A DNA stretch of 64,000 nt from Streptomyces sp. NRRL F-5630 (GCF_000719475.1 NZ_JOGO01000029.1:9138-73137), one strand, 5' to 3'; counted from the first letter of the stretch, positions 44,619 through 53,879 are shown. Numbers and translations are program-made. The notes: generated by a model not told the origin, from the letters alone.

Positions 44619-45896
44619 GTGGAGATGCGGGAGAGCATGGATCTCGGTGAGCGTGGCCGCACCGGTGCGGACGACGGTCCGGTGGAGCCCTGGGCCAGGT
44701 ACGACCCGTGGAGGAGCGCCCCGGCGACGCCGAGCGGCGCGCAGCCGCCCCCCACCCGGCCCACAGACCCCTCGCACGAGTCCGCCCCCTCCCCGGAGTC
44801 CCCTTCCGAACCCGGCACCCGGGCCCGGCGGCGGGGCGTGATCATCGCCGTGACGCTCGCCGCGCTCGTCACGGGAACACTCGGCGGCTACCTCGGCGCG
44901 CGGTACGAACGCGACGGCGGCGCCCGCACGCTCGTCCTGCCCGCGCCCGCCCCGGGCCCCGAACGGCCCGCCGGGAGCGTCGCCGACCTCGCGGCCCGCT
45001 CCCTGCCGGGCGTTGTCACCCTGCGCGCCTCGGGCTCGGGCGAGGCCGGTACCGGGACGGGCTTCGTCCTCGACGAGCGGGGCCACATCCTCACCAACAA
45101 CCACGTCGTCGCCCCGGCGGCCGGAGGCGGCGCGCTCACCGTGACCTTCTCCGGCGGGCAGACCCTGCGCGCCGAAGTCGTCGGCAGGGACGCGGGCTAC
45201 GACCTCGCCGTGGTCCGCGTGCGCGGCGTGAAGAACCTCACCCCGCTCGCCCTCGGCGATTCCGAAGGCGTCCGGGTCGGCGACCCCGTCGTGGCCCTCG
45301 GCTCCCCCTTCGACCTGCCCAACACCGTCACCTCGGGGATCATCAGCGCCAAGGAGCGCCCCGTGACCGCCGGGGGCGAGGGCGAACAGAGCGACATCTC
45401 CTACGTCGACGCGCTCCAGACCGACGCCCCGCTCAACCCCGGCAACTCCGGCGGCCCCCTGCTCGACGCCACCGGGCACGTCATCGGCGTCAACAGCGCC
45501 ATACGCTCCGCGGACACCACGGGCGAGGGGCAGGCCGGCAGCGTGGGGCTCGGCTTCGCGATCCCCGTCAACCAGGCCCGCTGGGTCGCCGGTGAACTCC
45601 TCGCCCACGGACACGTCGCCCACCCCGTCATAGGAGTCGCGCTCGACTCCCGCGAGGACAGGAACGGCGCCCTCATCGGCGGCGACGAGGACGCCGTGAC
45701 GCCGGGCGGCCCCGCCGACCGCGCGGGCCTCGCCCCCGGCGACCTGGTGACCGCCGCGGACGGCAGGCCGGTCACGTCCACCGAGGACCTCATCGTCCGC
45801 ATCCGCGCCCACCGCCCCGGCGACCGCCTGCGCCTCACCTACGTCCGCGAGGGCAAGGAGCACCACGCCACGCTGACGCTGGCGGCGGCGGACTGA
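44619..45896 (+). CDS. HtrA/DegP-like serine protease with PDZ domain
   Basis: 425 residues. Envelope quality-control protease. A 75-residue Pro-rich cytoplasmic part, one helix (residues 74-92, VIIAVTLAALVTGTLGGYL), then the trypsin-like domain outside: His162 (TNNHVV), Asp195 (GYDLAVV), Ser277 (GNSGGP). One PDZ domain ends the protein (AGLAPGDLVTAADGRPV). In-frame starts GTG 44619, ATG 44625 and ATG 44637 are all possible. It follows sigE and its anti-sigma as in M. tuberculosis (htrA, Rv1223), so the three form a stress module. Confidence 0.92.
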   Translation: MEMRESMDLGERGRTGADDGPVEPWARYDPWRSAPATPSGAQPPPTRPTDPSHESAPSPESPSEPGTRARRRGVIIAVTLAALVTGTLGGYLGARYERDGGARTLVLPAPAPGPERPAGSVADLAARSLPGVVTLRASGSGEAGTGTGFVLDERGHILTNNHVVAPAAGGGALTVTFSGGQTLRAEVVGRDAGYDLAVVRVRGVKNLTPLALGDSEGVRVGDPVVALGSPFDLPNTVTSGIISAKERPVTAGGEGEQSDISYVDALQTDAPLNPGNSGGPLLDATGHVIGVNSAIRSADTTGEGQAGSVGLGFAIPVNQARWVAGELLAHGHVAHPVIGVALDSREDRNGALIGGDEDAVTPGGPADRAGLAPGDLVTAADGRPVTSTEDLIVRIRAHRPGDRLRLTYVREGKEHHATLTLAAAD

Positions 45897-46117
45897 AGCC
45901 CGGTGAGGGCCGGGCGGACGGAGGCCCGGCACGGGACAAGAGGGCGGAGGCAAAGACCCGGCCAAGCTTCCGCGAACCTCCGGGGCCACGGGCGCCACCG
46001 CCGCAAACGGGACGGGCGGCGCCGTACCCTCCGTGTCAGGCGCCGGGTACCGTGGAGCAGGCCCGGGGACGTGCGGTGGACGCGCCGCTCGCCGGGGACG
46101 GCGCGAGGAGTTCTCAG

Positions 46118-46621
46118 GTGTTCAATGACGTGGGGTTTTTCGAGGTACTGACCATTGTCGTGCTCGGTGTGCTCGTCTTCGGGCCCGACAAGCTGCCGAA
46201 GATGATCCAGGACGGGATGCGGGTCCTGCGCAAGATCCGTGAGTTCACGGACAGCGCCAAGAACGACATCCGCAGCGAGCTGGGCCCCGAGTTCAAGGAC
46301 TTCGAGTTCGAGGACCTGCACCCCAAGAACTTCGTGCGCAAGCAGCTCGCCAAGAGCGAGGACGAGTACGGCCTCTCCGAGATCCGCTCCAGCCTCGACT
46401 TCCGCAAGGAGATGAACGAGCTGGCGGACACCGTCCACGGCAGGGACGTCGAGGACGACGAGGAGGTCGCGAAGGACGCCCGCTCCCTCACCGACCTGAC
46501 CAAGAAGGCCGAGCCCGACAACAAGACCGACCTCACCAAGGGCTCCGCCAGGACCGATCTCACGAAGCGTCCCGCGCCCGCGGCGGCGACCCCGCCCCCG
46601 TACGACGTCGACGCCACCTGA
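46118..46621 (+). CDS. tatB: Sec-independent translocase TatB
   Basis: 167 residues. Part of the twin-arginine translocation complex for folded proteins. Single N-terminal helix FFEVLTIVVLGVLVFGPDKL, then the amphipathic helix PKMIQDGMRVLRKIREFTDS. The C-terminus is charged with three TDLTK repeats near 126-150. GTG 46118 is chosen: GAGGAG ends 7 bases upstream and it matches the usual MFNDVGFFEV start. Gene order after htrA matches Rv1224. Confidence 0.95.
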   Translation: MFNDVGFFEVLTIVVLGVLVFGPDKLPKMIQDGMRVLRKIREFTDSAKNDIRSELGPEFKDFEFEDLHPKNFVRKQLAKSEDEYGLSEIRSSLDFRKEMNELADTVHGRDVEDDEEVAKDARSLTDLTKKAEPDNKTDLTKGSARTDLTKRPAPAAATPPPYDVDAT

Positions 46622-46870
46622 GCCCCGTCCGGGCGGCACGCCCGCCGGGGCCGTACCCGCCGCCGGAGCCGTGCCGGTCCCCCTGCCGCCGCGCCGCGCC
46701 CCGTACCGCCGTTCGCGGCCTTCCCGGCGCCCCTGGTGCTCCCTCGTCCCGCTCCCGCGTCCGCCGCCCGCGTGGTTGTGCTCCGCCGTGTGACGTGCGC
46801 GCGGCGAGGGGTGGCTATCCTGCCGTGTCGGGGTCGTCGGCCCCGGGAACAGCGAGGAGGCGGCCACGCG

Positions 46871-47533
46871 ATGGAGACCACGAGTCAGGTGGACGGACAG
46901 CCACACGGCGCGGAGGGCCCGCGCCCGTCGCGTCCGGCGGCCCGGCGTGACGACGCGCTCTACCGCAGGGCGGCCTTCCCCTGGTACGGCCTCGACGCCG
47001 CGTACACCGGGCCGCGCTGGCTGATGCAGGCCGCCGTCGCCGCCGACGGGGCCGTCGAGCACGGTTCGCTCGGCCACGGCGAGGAGCCCTCGGTGCGCAC
47101 CGAGGGCGGCGCCGACAAGGAACGCTTCGCGGCGGTCGTCACCGTCGCCGCGCACGAGGGCCGCCGCACCGCCGACGGCACCGGGATGCTGGAGGCCACG
47201 ACGGTCTCCTCGGCCGCCTGGCTCGCGGGCGCCGGGCTGCTCACCGTCACCTGGCCGGGCCAGATCGACCACACGCTGCGCGACGACTGGCTGGAGCAGC
47301 AGACGGAGGCGGCCTGGGAACTGGCCGACGACCTCGCGGGAGAGGTCTGGTCGAGCCTGACCCTCCCCGTCGACGGCCGCCCGACCCCCTTCCACTACCG
47401 CGAGTCCGAGTACGGCTGGGTCCTCGCGGGCACCGCCGGGGACAGCGGCGTCCACCTCGGCGCCTACGGCCGGGGGATGAGCGCGTACGGGCTCGCCTTC
47501 AGCCGTGTCGAGGACCTGGACACCTACCTCTGA
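46871..47533 (+). CDS. Conserved hypothetical protein between tatB and mrp
   Basis: 220 residues; family not recognised. Features: ALYRRAAFPWYGLDAAYTGPRW near residue 30, a strand-rich core (GTGMLEATTVSSAAWLAG, LLTVTWPGQIDHTLRDDW), an acidic helix EAAWELADDLAGEVWSSL, and the end YGLAFSRVEDLDTYL. No signal or membrane helix. A -10-like TATCCT occurs at 46816-46821 and GAGGAGG shortly before ATG 46871. It is a single-gene unit ended by the hairpin at 47535. Confidence 0.8.
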   Translation: METTSQVDGQPHGAEGPRPSRPAARRDDALYRRAAFPWYGLDAAYTGPRWLMQAAVAADGAVEHGSLGHGEEPSVRTEGGADKERFAAVVTVAAHEGRRTADGTGMLEATTVSSAAWLAGAGLLTVTWPGQIDHTLRDDWLEQQTEAAWELADDLAGEVWSSLTLPVDGRPTPFHYRESEYGWVLAGTAGDSGVHLGAYGRGMSAYGLAFSRVEDLDTYL

Positions 47534-47534
47534 C

Positions 47535-47579
47535 GCACGAGGAGGGGCGCCCCCCGCCGGGGGGCGCCCCTCCTCGTGC
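47535..47579. terminator. Perfect 21-bp hairpin, convergent
   Basis: Arms 47535-47555 and 47559-47579 pair perfectly with a 3-base loop. It starts one base after the stop of the rightward gene and ends 7 bases before the stop of mrp, serving both strands. It is the longest perfect hairpin in the window. Confidence 0.9.
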
Positions 47580-47586
47580 ACCTGCC

Positions 47587-48741
47587 TCAGAACTTGTTGC
47601 GCGGCGTGATGCCGAGCGAGAGGCCCGACAGGCCCCGCTGGCGCCCCCCGAGCTTGCCCGCGATCGTGCGCAGCGCGCCGCCCGCCGGGGACTCCGGGTC
47701 GGAGAGGACGACGGGAGTGCCCTCGTCGCCGCCCTCGCGCAGGCGCACGTCGATCGGGATGGCGCCCAGGACCGGGACCTGCGCGCCCGTCGTACGGGTG
47801 AGGCCGTCCGCGACGAGCTGACCGCCGCCCGTGCCGAAGATGTCGACCATCTCGCCGCAGTGCGGGCACGGCATCCCGGACATGTTCTCGACGACGCCGA
47901 CGATCTTCTGGTGCGTCTGCACCGCGATCGACCCGGCCCGCTCGGCGACCTCGGCCGCCGCCTGCTGCGGGGTCGTCACGACGAGGATCTCCGCGTTGGG
48001 CACGAGCTGGGCGACGGAGATCGCGATGTCGCCCGTGCCCGGCGGGAGGTCGAGGAGGAGGACGTCCAGGTCGCCCCAGTACACGTCGGCCAGGAACTGC
48101 TGGAGCGCGCGGTGCAGCATCGGGCCGCGCCACACGACGGGCGCGTTGCCCGGCGTGAACATCCCGATCGAGATGACCTTCACGCCGTGCGAGGACGGCG
48201 GCATGATCATGTTCTCGACCTGGGTGGGACGCCCGTCCGCGCCGAGCATGCGGGGCACGCTGTGGCCGTAGATGTCCGCGTCCACGACACCGACCTTGAG
48301 GCCGTCGGCCGCCATCGCGGCGGCGAGGTTCACCGTCACGGAGGACTTGCCGACGCCGCCCTTGCCGGAGGCGACCGCGTAGACGCGGGTGAGGGAGCCG
48401 GGCTTCGCGAAGGGCACCTCGCGCTCGGCCTGCCCGCCGCGCAGCGCGGTCGCGAGTTCCTTGCGCTGCTCGTCGCTCATGACGTCGAGGCCGACCGTCA
48501 CCGAGGTGACGCCCGCGACGGCGCCGACCGCCGCCGTGACCCGCTCGGTGATGGTGTCGCGCATCGGGCAGCCGGAGACGGTCAGGTAGACCGTGACCGC
48601 GACGGCGCCGTCCTGCGCGATCTCCACGGATTTGACCATGCCCAGCTCGGTCAGGGGCCGGTGGATCTCGGGGTCGTTCACCGTCGCGAGCGCCGCCTGG
48701 ATCGCGTCCTCGCTCGGCAGTGTGGGCGTGTCGGAAGCCAT
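47587..48741 (-). CDS. mrp: Mrp/ApbC iron-sulfur cluster carrier ATPase
   Basis: 384 residues. Binds and transfers Fe-S clusters. An N-terminal MIP18/DUF59 domain (ALATVNDPEIHRPLTELGMV) is fused to the P-loop NTPase: deviant Walker A GKGGVGKSS at 126-134, DLPPGTGD, and the cluster-binding Cys pair C292/C295 in MPCPHC. ATG 48741 starts the normal family N-terminus. Convergent with the hypothetical gene and matching Rv1229c. Confidence 0.95.
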   Translation of the reverse strand: MASDTPTLPSEDAIQAALATVNDPEIHRPLTELGMVKSVEIAQDGAVAVTVYLTVSGCPMRDTITERVTAAVGAVAGVTSVTVGLDVMSDEQRKELATALRGGQAEREVPFAKPGSLTRVYAVASGKGGVGKSSVTVNLAAAMAADGLKVGVVDADIYGHSVPRMLGADGRPTQVENMIMPPSSHGVKVISIGMFTPGNAPVVWRGPMLHRALQQFLADVYWGDLDVLLLDLPPGTGDIAISVAQLVPNAEILVVTTPQQAAAEVAERAGSIAVQTHQKIVGVVENMSGMPCPHCGEMVDIFGTGGGQLVADGLTRTTGAQVPVLGAIPIDVRLREGGDEGTPVVLSDPESPAGGALRTIAGKLGGRQRGLSGLSLGITPRNKF

Positions 48742-48828
48742 GTACCCGATGGTACGGCGCCGCCGTGGCCCGCCCGACCGGGCCTCGCGTCGCTTTCGTC
48801 ACCCCGTGCCGTGCCGCCCCCGCCCGGC

Positions 48829-49509
48829 TCAGCGCCGCTCGCGCTCCGTCTCCTGCGCCACCCGCTCCTCGATCGCCCCGCGTTCCTCCAAGTCCCGCAT
48901 GAGGTCCTGGAGTTCCGACCTGATCCAGTCGCGGGTCGCGACCTCGCCGAGCCCCATGCGCAGGCTCGCCATCTCGCGGCTGAGGTACTCGGTGTCCGCG
49001 ATCGACCGTTCGTTCTGCTTGCGGTCCTGCTCCAGGTTGACCCGGTCGCGGTCGTCCTGGCGGTTCTGCGCGAGGAGGATGAGCGGCGCCGCGTACGAGG
49101 CCTGGAGCGAGAGCATGAGCGTCAGGAAGATGAAGGGGTAGTTGTCGAAGCGCAGCCCGTCCGGCGCGGCGACGTTCCACACCACCCAGACGATGATGAC
49201 GACCGTCATCCAGACGATGAACCGGCCCGTGCCGAGGAAGCGCGCGATCCGCTCGGAGGCCCGCCCGAAGGACTCCGGGTCGTAGTCGGGCACGAGTCGC
49301 CTGCGCGGGACGCGCGGCACGTCGAGCCGCCGCCGCGAGCGTCCGGCGGACCGCTCCTTGCCCGACCCCTCGCGCCGTTCCCGCTGCCCCTCCGCCTCGC
49401 TGTGCCGCCGCCGCGCCTGCCCGCGCCGCTCGCGCAACTCGTGGAGCCGGTCCCGTACCGCCTCGACCTGCTGCTCCCTGTCCCGGTCGCCGCCGCCCCG
49501 CTCAGCCAT
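48829..49509 (-). CDS. DUF1003 membrane protein
   Basis: 226 residues. About 80 very charged (Arg/Glu) N-terminal residues, then PDYDPESFGRASERIARFLG and two membrane helices (FIVWMTVVIIVWVVWNVAA and FIFLTLMLSLQASYAAPLIL), the DUF1003 signature, then a coiled-coil acidic tail. ATG 49509 is 8 bases inside the preceding MgtE-like gene, so it is coupled to it. Function unknown; the neighbours suggest divalent-cation biology. Confidence 0.9.
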   Translation of the reverse strand: MAERGGGDRDREQQVEAVRDRLHELRERRGQARRRHSEAEGQRERREGSGKERSAGRSRRRLDVPRVPRRRLVPDYDPESFGRASERIARFLGTGRFIVWMTVVIIVWVVWNVAAPDGLRFDNYPFIFLTLMLSLQASYAAPLILLAQNRQDDRDRVNLEQDRKQNERSIADTEYLSREMASLRMGLGEVATRDWIRSELQDLMRDLEERGAIEERVAQETERERR

Positions 49510-50998
49510 GCCGCCCCGCCTCCTCCCCGCCGTCGCGCCCGGAACGGCCGTCGTCCCCGGCCCCGCTGCCACCCCCGGAGCCCCCGGAACCGTCGCCGGC
49601 CCCCGCCCCCGTCGCCTCGTCCCCGCGCGCCGCCCGTGCCGCCGGGGCCTCCCCCGTCCGCACCGCCCGCTCCTCCGGGACCTCGCCCGAGAGCTGGTAC
49701 TCCGTCTCGCGCCAGTCGTCCGGGAGCATGTGGTCGAGCACGTCGTCGACCGTGACGACGCCCAGCAGCGCCCCCGAGTCGTCCACGACGGGCGCGGCGA
49801 CCATGTCGTACGTGGCGAAGAACCCCGCCACCTCGGGCAGCTGAGCCTGCGGCGCGAGCGGCAGCAGGTCGTCGTCGAGCATCCCGCTGACCAGCGTGTA
49901 CGGGGGATCGCGCAGCAGCCGTTGGAAGTGCACCGTGCCGAGGTACTTGCCCGTCGGGGTCTCGTCGGGCGGGCGGCACACGTACACCTGCGCGGCGAGC
50001 GCGGGGGAGAGGTCGGGGTTGCGGACCCGGGCGAGGGCCTCGGCGACGGTCGCGTCCGGGCGCAGCACGATCGGCTCCGTCGTCATGAGCCCGCCCGCGG
50101 TGCGCTCCTCGTACGCCATGAGCCGCCGCACGTCGGCGGCGTCCGAGGGCTGCATGAGGGTGAGCAGCCGCTCCGTCTCGGCCTCGGGCAGCTCGCCGAG
50201 CAGGTCGGCGGCGTCGTCCGGGTCCATCGCCTCCAGGACGTCGGCGGCGCGCTCGTCCTGGAGCTTGCCGAGGATCTCGATCCGGTCGTCCTCGGGCAGC
50301 TCCTCCAGGACGTCCGCGAGACGGTCGTCGTCGAGTGCGTCGGCGACCTCGGCGCGCCGCTTCGCCGACAGGTGGTGCAGGACGTTCGCGAGGTCGGCGG
50401 GGCGCAACTGCTCGAAGGTCGCGAGCAGGTTCTCCGCGCCCTGCCCCTCCTCCTCCAGCGAGAAACCGGCGAGCGCGGACCACTCGACGGTCAGCGTCTC
50501 GCCCCCGCGCCGCCCCGTCCCCTTCCACGGGAGGCGCCCCCGCGCGGCAGACATCTTCCGTACGAAGACACGGTCGATCTCCCACTCGCGGCGCGCCGGG
50601 AGCTGTGTCACCGAGACGTCGAGCACGGTCACCTCCTCGCCGGTCTCGACGAGCCGCAGCCGCCGGTCGAGGAGTTCACCGAGCACGAGACGTTCGGCGG
50701 GCCGCTGCGCGAAGCGCCGCACGTTGAGCACGCCCGTCGAGATGACCTGCCCCGACTCGATCCCCGAGACCCGCGTCATCTGGAGGAAGATCCGCCGCCG
50801 CGTGGACAGCTCGACGACGAGCCCGAGGACACGCGGCGGGCGCCGCCCGACCCGCAGCGTCGCCACGAGGTCCCGCACCCGGCCCACCTGATCGCCGTTC
50901 GGGTCGAAGACGGCCATCCCGGCGAGGTGCGAGACGAAGATCCGCGGAGCGCCACCGGCCACCGGCCACCTCCTCCGTCCCTGCGGACAAGCGATCAT
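49502..50998 (-). CDS. Soluble MgtE N-domain / CBS protein
   Basis: 498 residues. A PRC-barrel-like start (RIFVSHLAGMAVFDPNGDQV, near 20-40), the MgtE-N superhelix near 215-310 (LADVLEELPEDDRIEILGKL), and a CBS pair near 310-425 (ERTAGGLMTTEPI and MVAAPVVDDSGALLGVVTVDDV). These are the Mg2+-sensing cytoplasmic parts of MgtE channels, but the membrane pore is absent. The C-terminal 60 residues are Gly/Asp/Ser repeats. An 8-base overlap couples it to the DUF1003 gene. ATG 50998 is the family start. A regulator or scaffold role is inferred. Confidence 0.88.
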   Translation of the reverse strand: MIACPQGRRRWPVAGGAPRIFVSHLAGMAVFDPNGDQVGRVRDLVATLRVGRRPPRVLGLVVELSTRRRIFLQMTRVSGIESGQVISTGVLNVRRFAQRPAERLVLGELLDRRLRLVETGEEVTVLDVSVTQLPARREWEIDRVFVRKMSAARGRLPWKGTGRRGGETLTVEWSALAGFSLEEEGQGAENLLATFEQLRPADLANVLHHLSAKRRAEVADALDDDRLADVLEELPEDDRIEILGKLQDERAADVLEAMDPDDAADLLGELPEAETERLLTLMQPSDAADVRRLMAYEERTAGGLMTTEPIVLRPDATVAEALARVRNPDLSPALAAQVYVCRPPDETPTGKYLGTVHFQRLLRDPPYTLVSGMLDDDLLPLAPQAQLPEVAGFFATYDMVAAPVVDDSGALLGVVTVDDVLDHMLPDDWRETEYQLSGEVPEERAVRTGEAPAARAARGDEATGAGAGDGSGGSGGGSGAGDDGRSGRDGGEEAGRHG

Positions 50999-51100
50999 GT
51001 ATCGGGCGGAATCAGGCTAACCGCTGACGGCTCCCGCCGCCGGGGCCGCTGGGCCGGACGGACGCGGGGACTCCGGTACGGGAGCTCCCGCGCGCCCCGG

Positions 51101-51106
51101 TACGCT
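51101..51106 (+). promoter_or_regulatory. -10 element for the lipoprotein gene
   Basis: TACGCT lies 51 bases before GTG 51158, matching the TAnnnT pattern of the other -10 elements in this window. No -35 is clear. Confidence 0.35.
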
Positions 51107-51157
51107 GCGGGCCCAGGCCCCGTGTCCCCCGACTCCGGATGAGAGGCTCGTCCCCAG

Positions 51158-51910
51158 GTGACCCCCCGCGCCCTGCCCCGACCGACCAGGACCGTTCTCG
51201 CGGGCGCCGTGTGCGCCGCTCTCCTCGGCGGGCTCGGCGCCTGCGGCGAGGACCCGGACGAGGGCACCAACGGCGTCGGCAAGCTCTCCGCCGAGCAGAT
51301 CCACCGCAAGACCACGGCGGCGGCGGGCGGCGCGCGCTCCGTACGGCTCAAGGGCAACCTCATCAGCGGGGGACACACCTACACGCTCGACATGCGCCTG
51401 ACCGCCGAGGGCGGCACGGGCACGGTCCGCACCAAGGGCACCACGTTCTCCCTGCTGCGCGTCGGCAAGCACCTCTACCTCCGCGCGGACGCCGCCTTCT
51501 GGCAGCACGAGGCAGCCGCGGCGAAGGGCGCCGGGAGCGCGAAGGCGGCGGCGGGCAAGCTCGACAACAAGTACGTCAAGGTGCCGCCCAAGGACCCCGC
51601 CTACAAGCGGCTGAGCCTCTTCACCGACAAGAAGACGCTGCTCGACGGGCTCCTCGGGCTCGGCGGCGAGGTCGTCGGGGCGGGGCGGGGCGAGAGCCGC
51701 GGCGTGCGCACGGTCCGTGTCGCGGGCGACAAGGGCGCGGGCGCCCGCATCGACGTCTCGCTCGAAGGCGAGCCGTACCCGCTGAAGCTGCGCAGGGCGG
51801 GGGACGCGGGCACCGTGGCGCTGAGCGCCTGGAACGCGGCCCTCGACCTCAAGGAGCCGGGTCTCGACGAGACGGTGGACTACGGGGACGGGCTGCTGCC
51901 GCAGACGTGA
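51158..51910 (+). CDS. LprG/LppX-like lipoprotein
   Basis: 250 residues. Lipobox GLGAC with Cys29 after a short hydrophobic signal. The mature domain is strand-rich with SVRLKGNLISGGHTYTLDMR, LRVGKHLYLRADAAFW, KYVKVPPKDPAYKRLSLF and DVSLEGEPYPLKLRR, the layout of LprAFG/LppX-type lipid-carrying lipoproteins. Whether it carries lipid is unknown. GTG 51158 gives a normal signal peptide. Divergent from the MgtE-like gene. Confidence 0.83.
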   Translation: MTPRALPRPTRTVLAGAVCAALLGGLGACGEDPDEGTNGVGKLSAEQIHRKTTAAAGGARSVRLKGNLISGGHTYTLDMRLTAEGGTGTVRTKGTTFSLLRVGKHLYLRADAAFWQHEAAAAKGAGSAKAAAGKLDNKYVKVPPKDPAYKRLSLFTDKKTLLDGLLGLGGEVVGAGRGESRGVRTVRVAGDKGAGARIDVSLEGEPYPLKLRRAGDAGTVALSAWNAALDLKEPGLDETVDYGDGLLPQT

Positions 51911-51929
51911 GAGGCGCCTCCCGCCGCGC

Positions 51930-52460
51930 TCACTTCCGCTTCCGCCCGCGCCCGAGCAGCAGCTTCGGCAGCGGCGCCGGGCGGGTCACCCGCGTCGATG
52001 CGGGGCTCGGGGGCGGGGGAGCCGCGAGCGAGGAATCGGGCGCGGGCACCGTCCCGGCCTCGTACGCCGGGACGAGGCGCAGCACTCGGCACGTGCGCGC
52101 CCAGCGCTCCGGCATCGTCTCCGCGTCGGGCGCGTTGAGCCGCTTGCCCTTCAGCTCGGCGACCGCCTCGTCCCACTCGGGCGAGCCCGCCGCGAGTTCC
52201 ACGACGGCGGCGCGGAAGGTCACGAGCCGTACACCCTTGTCCTTGCTCCGCACCGTCACCTCGGCCCCGCCGCCCGCCGCGAGTCCCGGCAGCGGCTGCT
52301 CCCCGGGCCCGTCCCCCACGAGCAGGACGGCGCCCTCGTGCCACACGTGCCACAGCGCGCGGGCGGGGTCCGTACCCTCGCCCCTCACCCACACGAGGGA
52401 CGACTTCTTCGCGGCTTCCTCGACGAGGGCGCGGTCGAGCGGGGTGGCGGCGGCAGTCAT
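51930..52460 (-). CDS. Conserved hypothetical, possible split-barrel flavin-like fold
   Basis: 176 residues. Residues 15-130 have LVWVRGEGTDPARALWHVWHEGAVLLVGDG, strands AEVTVRSKDKGVRLVTFRAAVVEL and the conserved ARTCRVLRLVPAYE. The layout recalls pyridoxamine-oxidase-like split barrels, but no cofactor motif is certain. The C-terminal 40 residues are Pro/Ser/Ala then Lys/Arg rich (KLLLGRGRKRK). Convergent with the lipoprotein gene. Confidence 0.75.
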   Translation of the reverse strand: MTAAATPLDRALVEEAAKKSSLVWVRGEGTDPARALWHVWHEGAVLLVGDGPGEQPLPGLAAGGGAEVTVRSKDKGVRLVTFRAAVVELAAGSPEWDEAVAELKGKRLNAPDAETMPERWARTCRVLRLVPAYEAGTVPAPDSSLAAPPPPSPASTRVTRPAPLPKLLLGRGRKRK

Positions 52461-52512
52461 ACGAGCAGCGTAGCCACCCGCACGGGCGCCGCCGCCCCCC
52501 GTCCGGGCGATC

Positions 52513-52600
52513 GGAGCCGGCCGTCGGGCTGCCGGAACCGGTCCTCGGCCTGACGGAGCCGGCCCTCGTACTGCCGGAACCGGTCGTCGTGCGTTCCGGA
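52513..52600. repeat. 42-bp tandem repeat downstream of corA
   Basis: Two copies of a 42-base unit (52513-52554 and 52555-52596) and the start of a third. Each copy contains GGAGCCGGCC and CTGCCGGAACCGGTC. On the minus strand it would read as RFRQ/GRLRQ heptads, but that frame has no start of its own, and corA stops at 52639. So it is best read as a noncoding repeat, possibly a 3' structure. Confidence 0.65.
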
Positions 52601-52638
52601 GCGGTCGGGTGGGCCGCCGGGAAGCCCGCCTGGGCGTG

Positions 52639-53745
52639 TCAGAGCCAGCCGTTGCGCTTCAGCGAGCGGTGGATGCCGAGGCAGATGACGAGGATCGCGC
52701 CGAGCACCATCGGGTAGCCGTAGGTCCACTGCAACTCCGGCATGTGCTTGAAGTTCATCCCGTACACGCCGCAGATCATCGTCGGCACCGCGATGATCGC
52801 CGCCCACGAGGTGATCTTGCGCATGTCCTCGTTCTGGGCGACGGTCGCCTGCGCGAGGTTGGCCTGGAGGATGGAGTTGAGGAGTTCGTCGAAGCCGACG
52901 ACCTGTTCGTGGACGCGCGCGAGGTGGTCGTGGACGTCGCGGAAGTACTTCTGGATGCCGGGGTCGATGAGCCGCATGGGGCGCTCGCTGAGCAGGTGCA
53001 GGGGCCGCAGGAGCGGCGCGACGGCCCGCTTGAACTCCAGGATCTCGCGCTTGAGCTGGTAGATCCGGCTCGCGTCGACACCGCGCGAGGCACCCTTCCC
53101 CGGGGCGGTGAAGACCTCCGTCTCGACCTCGTCGATGTCGTCCTGGAGCGCGTCGGCGACGAGGAGGTAGCCGTCGACGCAGTGGTCGGCGAGCGAGTGG
53201 AGGACGGCCGAGGGCCCGTGCGCGAGGAGGTCGGGGTCGCCCTGGAGCCGGTGGCGCAGGCCGCGCAGCGAGCCCTGGCCGCCGTGCCGGACGGTGATCA
53301 CGAAGTTCCGGCCGGTGAAGCACATGATCTCGCCGGTCTCGACGATCTCGCTCGTCGCGGTCAGTTCCTCGTGCTCGACGTAGTGGACGGTCTTGAAGAC
53401 GGTGAAGAGCGTGTCGTCGTAGCGCTCCAGCTTGGGACGCTGGTGGGCGTGGACGGCGTCCTCGACGGCGAGCGGGTGGAGACCGAACTCCGCGGCGATG
53501 CCCGCGAACTCGGCCTCGCTCGGCTCGTGCAGGCCGATCCAGGCGAAGCCGCCGCCGAGCCGGACGAGTTCGACGGCCGCGTGCGGGGTCAGGGTGTGCG
53601 GGGTGGGCACACGGCGGCCCTCGCGATAGACGGCGCAGTCCACGACGGAGGAGTTGACCTCCGGGTGACGGTCCGTCTCGTGAGGGGCGGGCACCTTTCG
53701 GGCGGAGGGGCGGACCACGGCACGCAGGCTGGGGATCATCGACAT
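52639..53745 (-). CDS. corA: CorA-type magnesium/cobalt transporter
   Basis: 368 residues. Pentameric cation channel. A large cytoplasmic domain is followed by two C-terminal helices with the pore motif GMN at 329-331 (VYGMNFKHMPEL). ATG 53745 has AAGGAG 8 bases upstream. The frame is open to 53841, but those residues are not CorA-like. The same segment encodes a soluble MgtE-like protein, so Mg2+ homeostasis is a local theme. The long upstream region carries an M-box-like element. Confidence 0.94.
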   Translation of the reverse strand: MSMIPSLRAVVRPSARKVPAPHETDRHPEVNSSVVDCAVYREGRRVPTPHTLTPHAAVELVRLGGGFAWIGLHEPSEAEFAGIAAEFGLHPLAVEDAVHAHQRPKLERYDDTLFTVFKTVHYVEHEELTATSEIVETGEIMCFTGRNFVITVRHGGQGSLRGLRHRLQGDPDLLAHGPSAVLHSLADHCVDGYLLVADALQDDIDEVETEVFTAPGKGASRGVDASRIYQLKREILEFKRAVAPLLRPLHLLSERPMRLIDPGIQKYFRDVHDHLARVHEQVVGFDELLNSILQANLAQATVAQNEDMRKITSWAAIIAVPTMICGVYGMNFKHMPELQWTYGYPMVLGAILVICLGIHRSLKRNGWL

Positions 53746-53879
53746 GGTGCTGCTCCTTCGTGCGCGACCGGGCGAGCCGGGCGGAACCTCCCGAAACGGG
53801 GGCGTGCGCCGTACCGGGCACGTCCGCACATCGGGGAGCACCGCGAGGAGCGGTGCGCGGTCTGCGCTGCTGATGGGGT

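Noticed and set aside
52457-52638. Heptad-like RFRQ/GRLRQ peptide from the 42-bp repeat
   Set aside because: It lies past the corA stop in a different frame and has no start codon or ribosome-binding site of its own.
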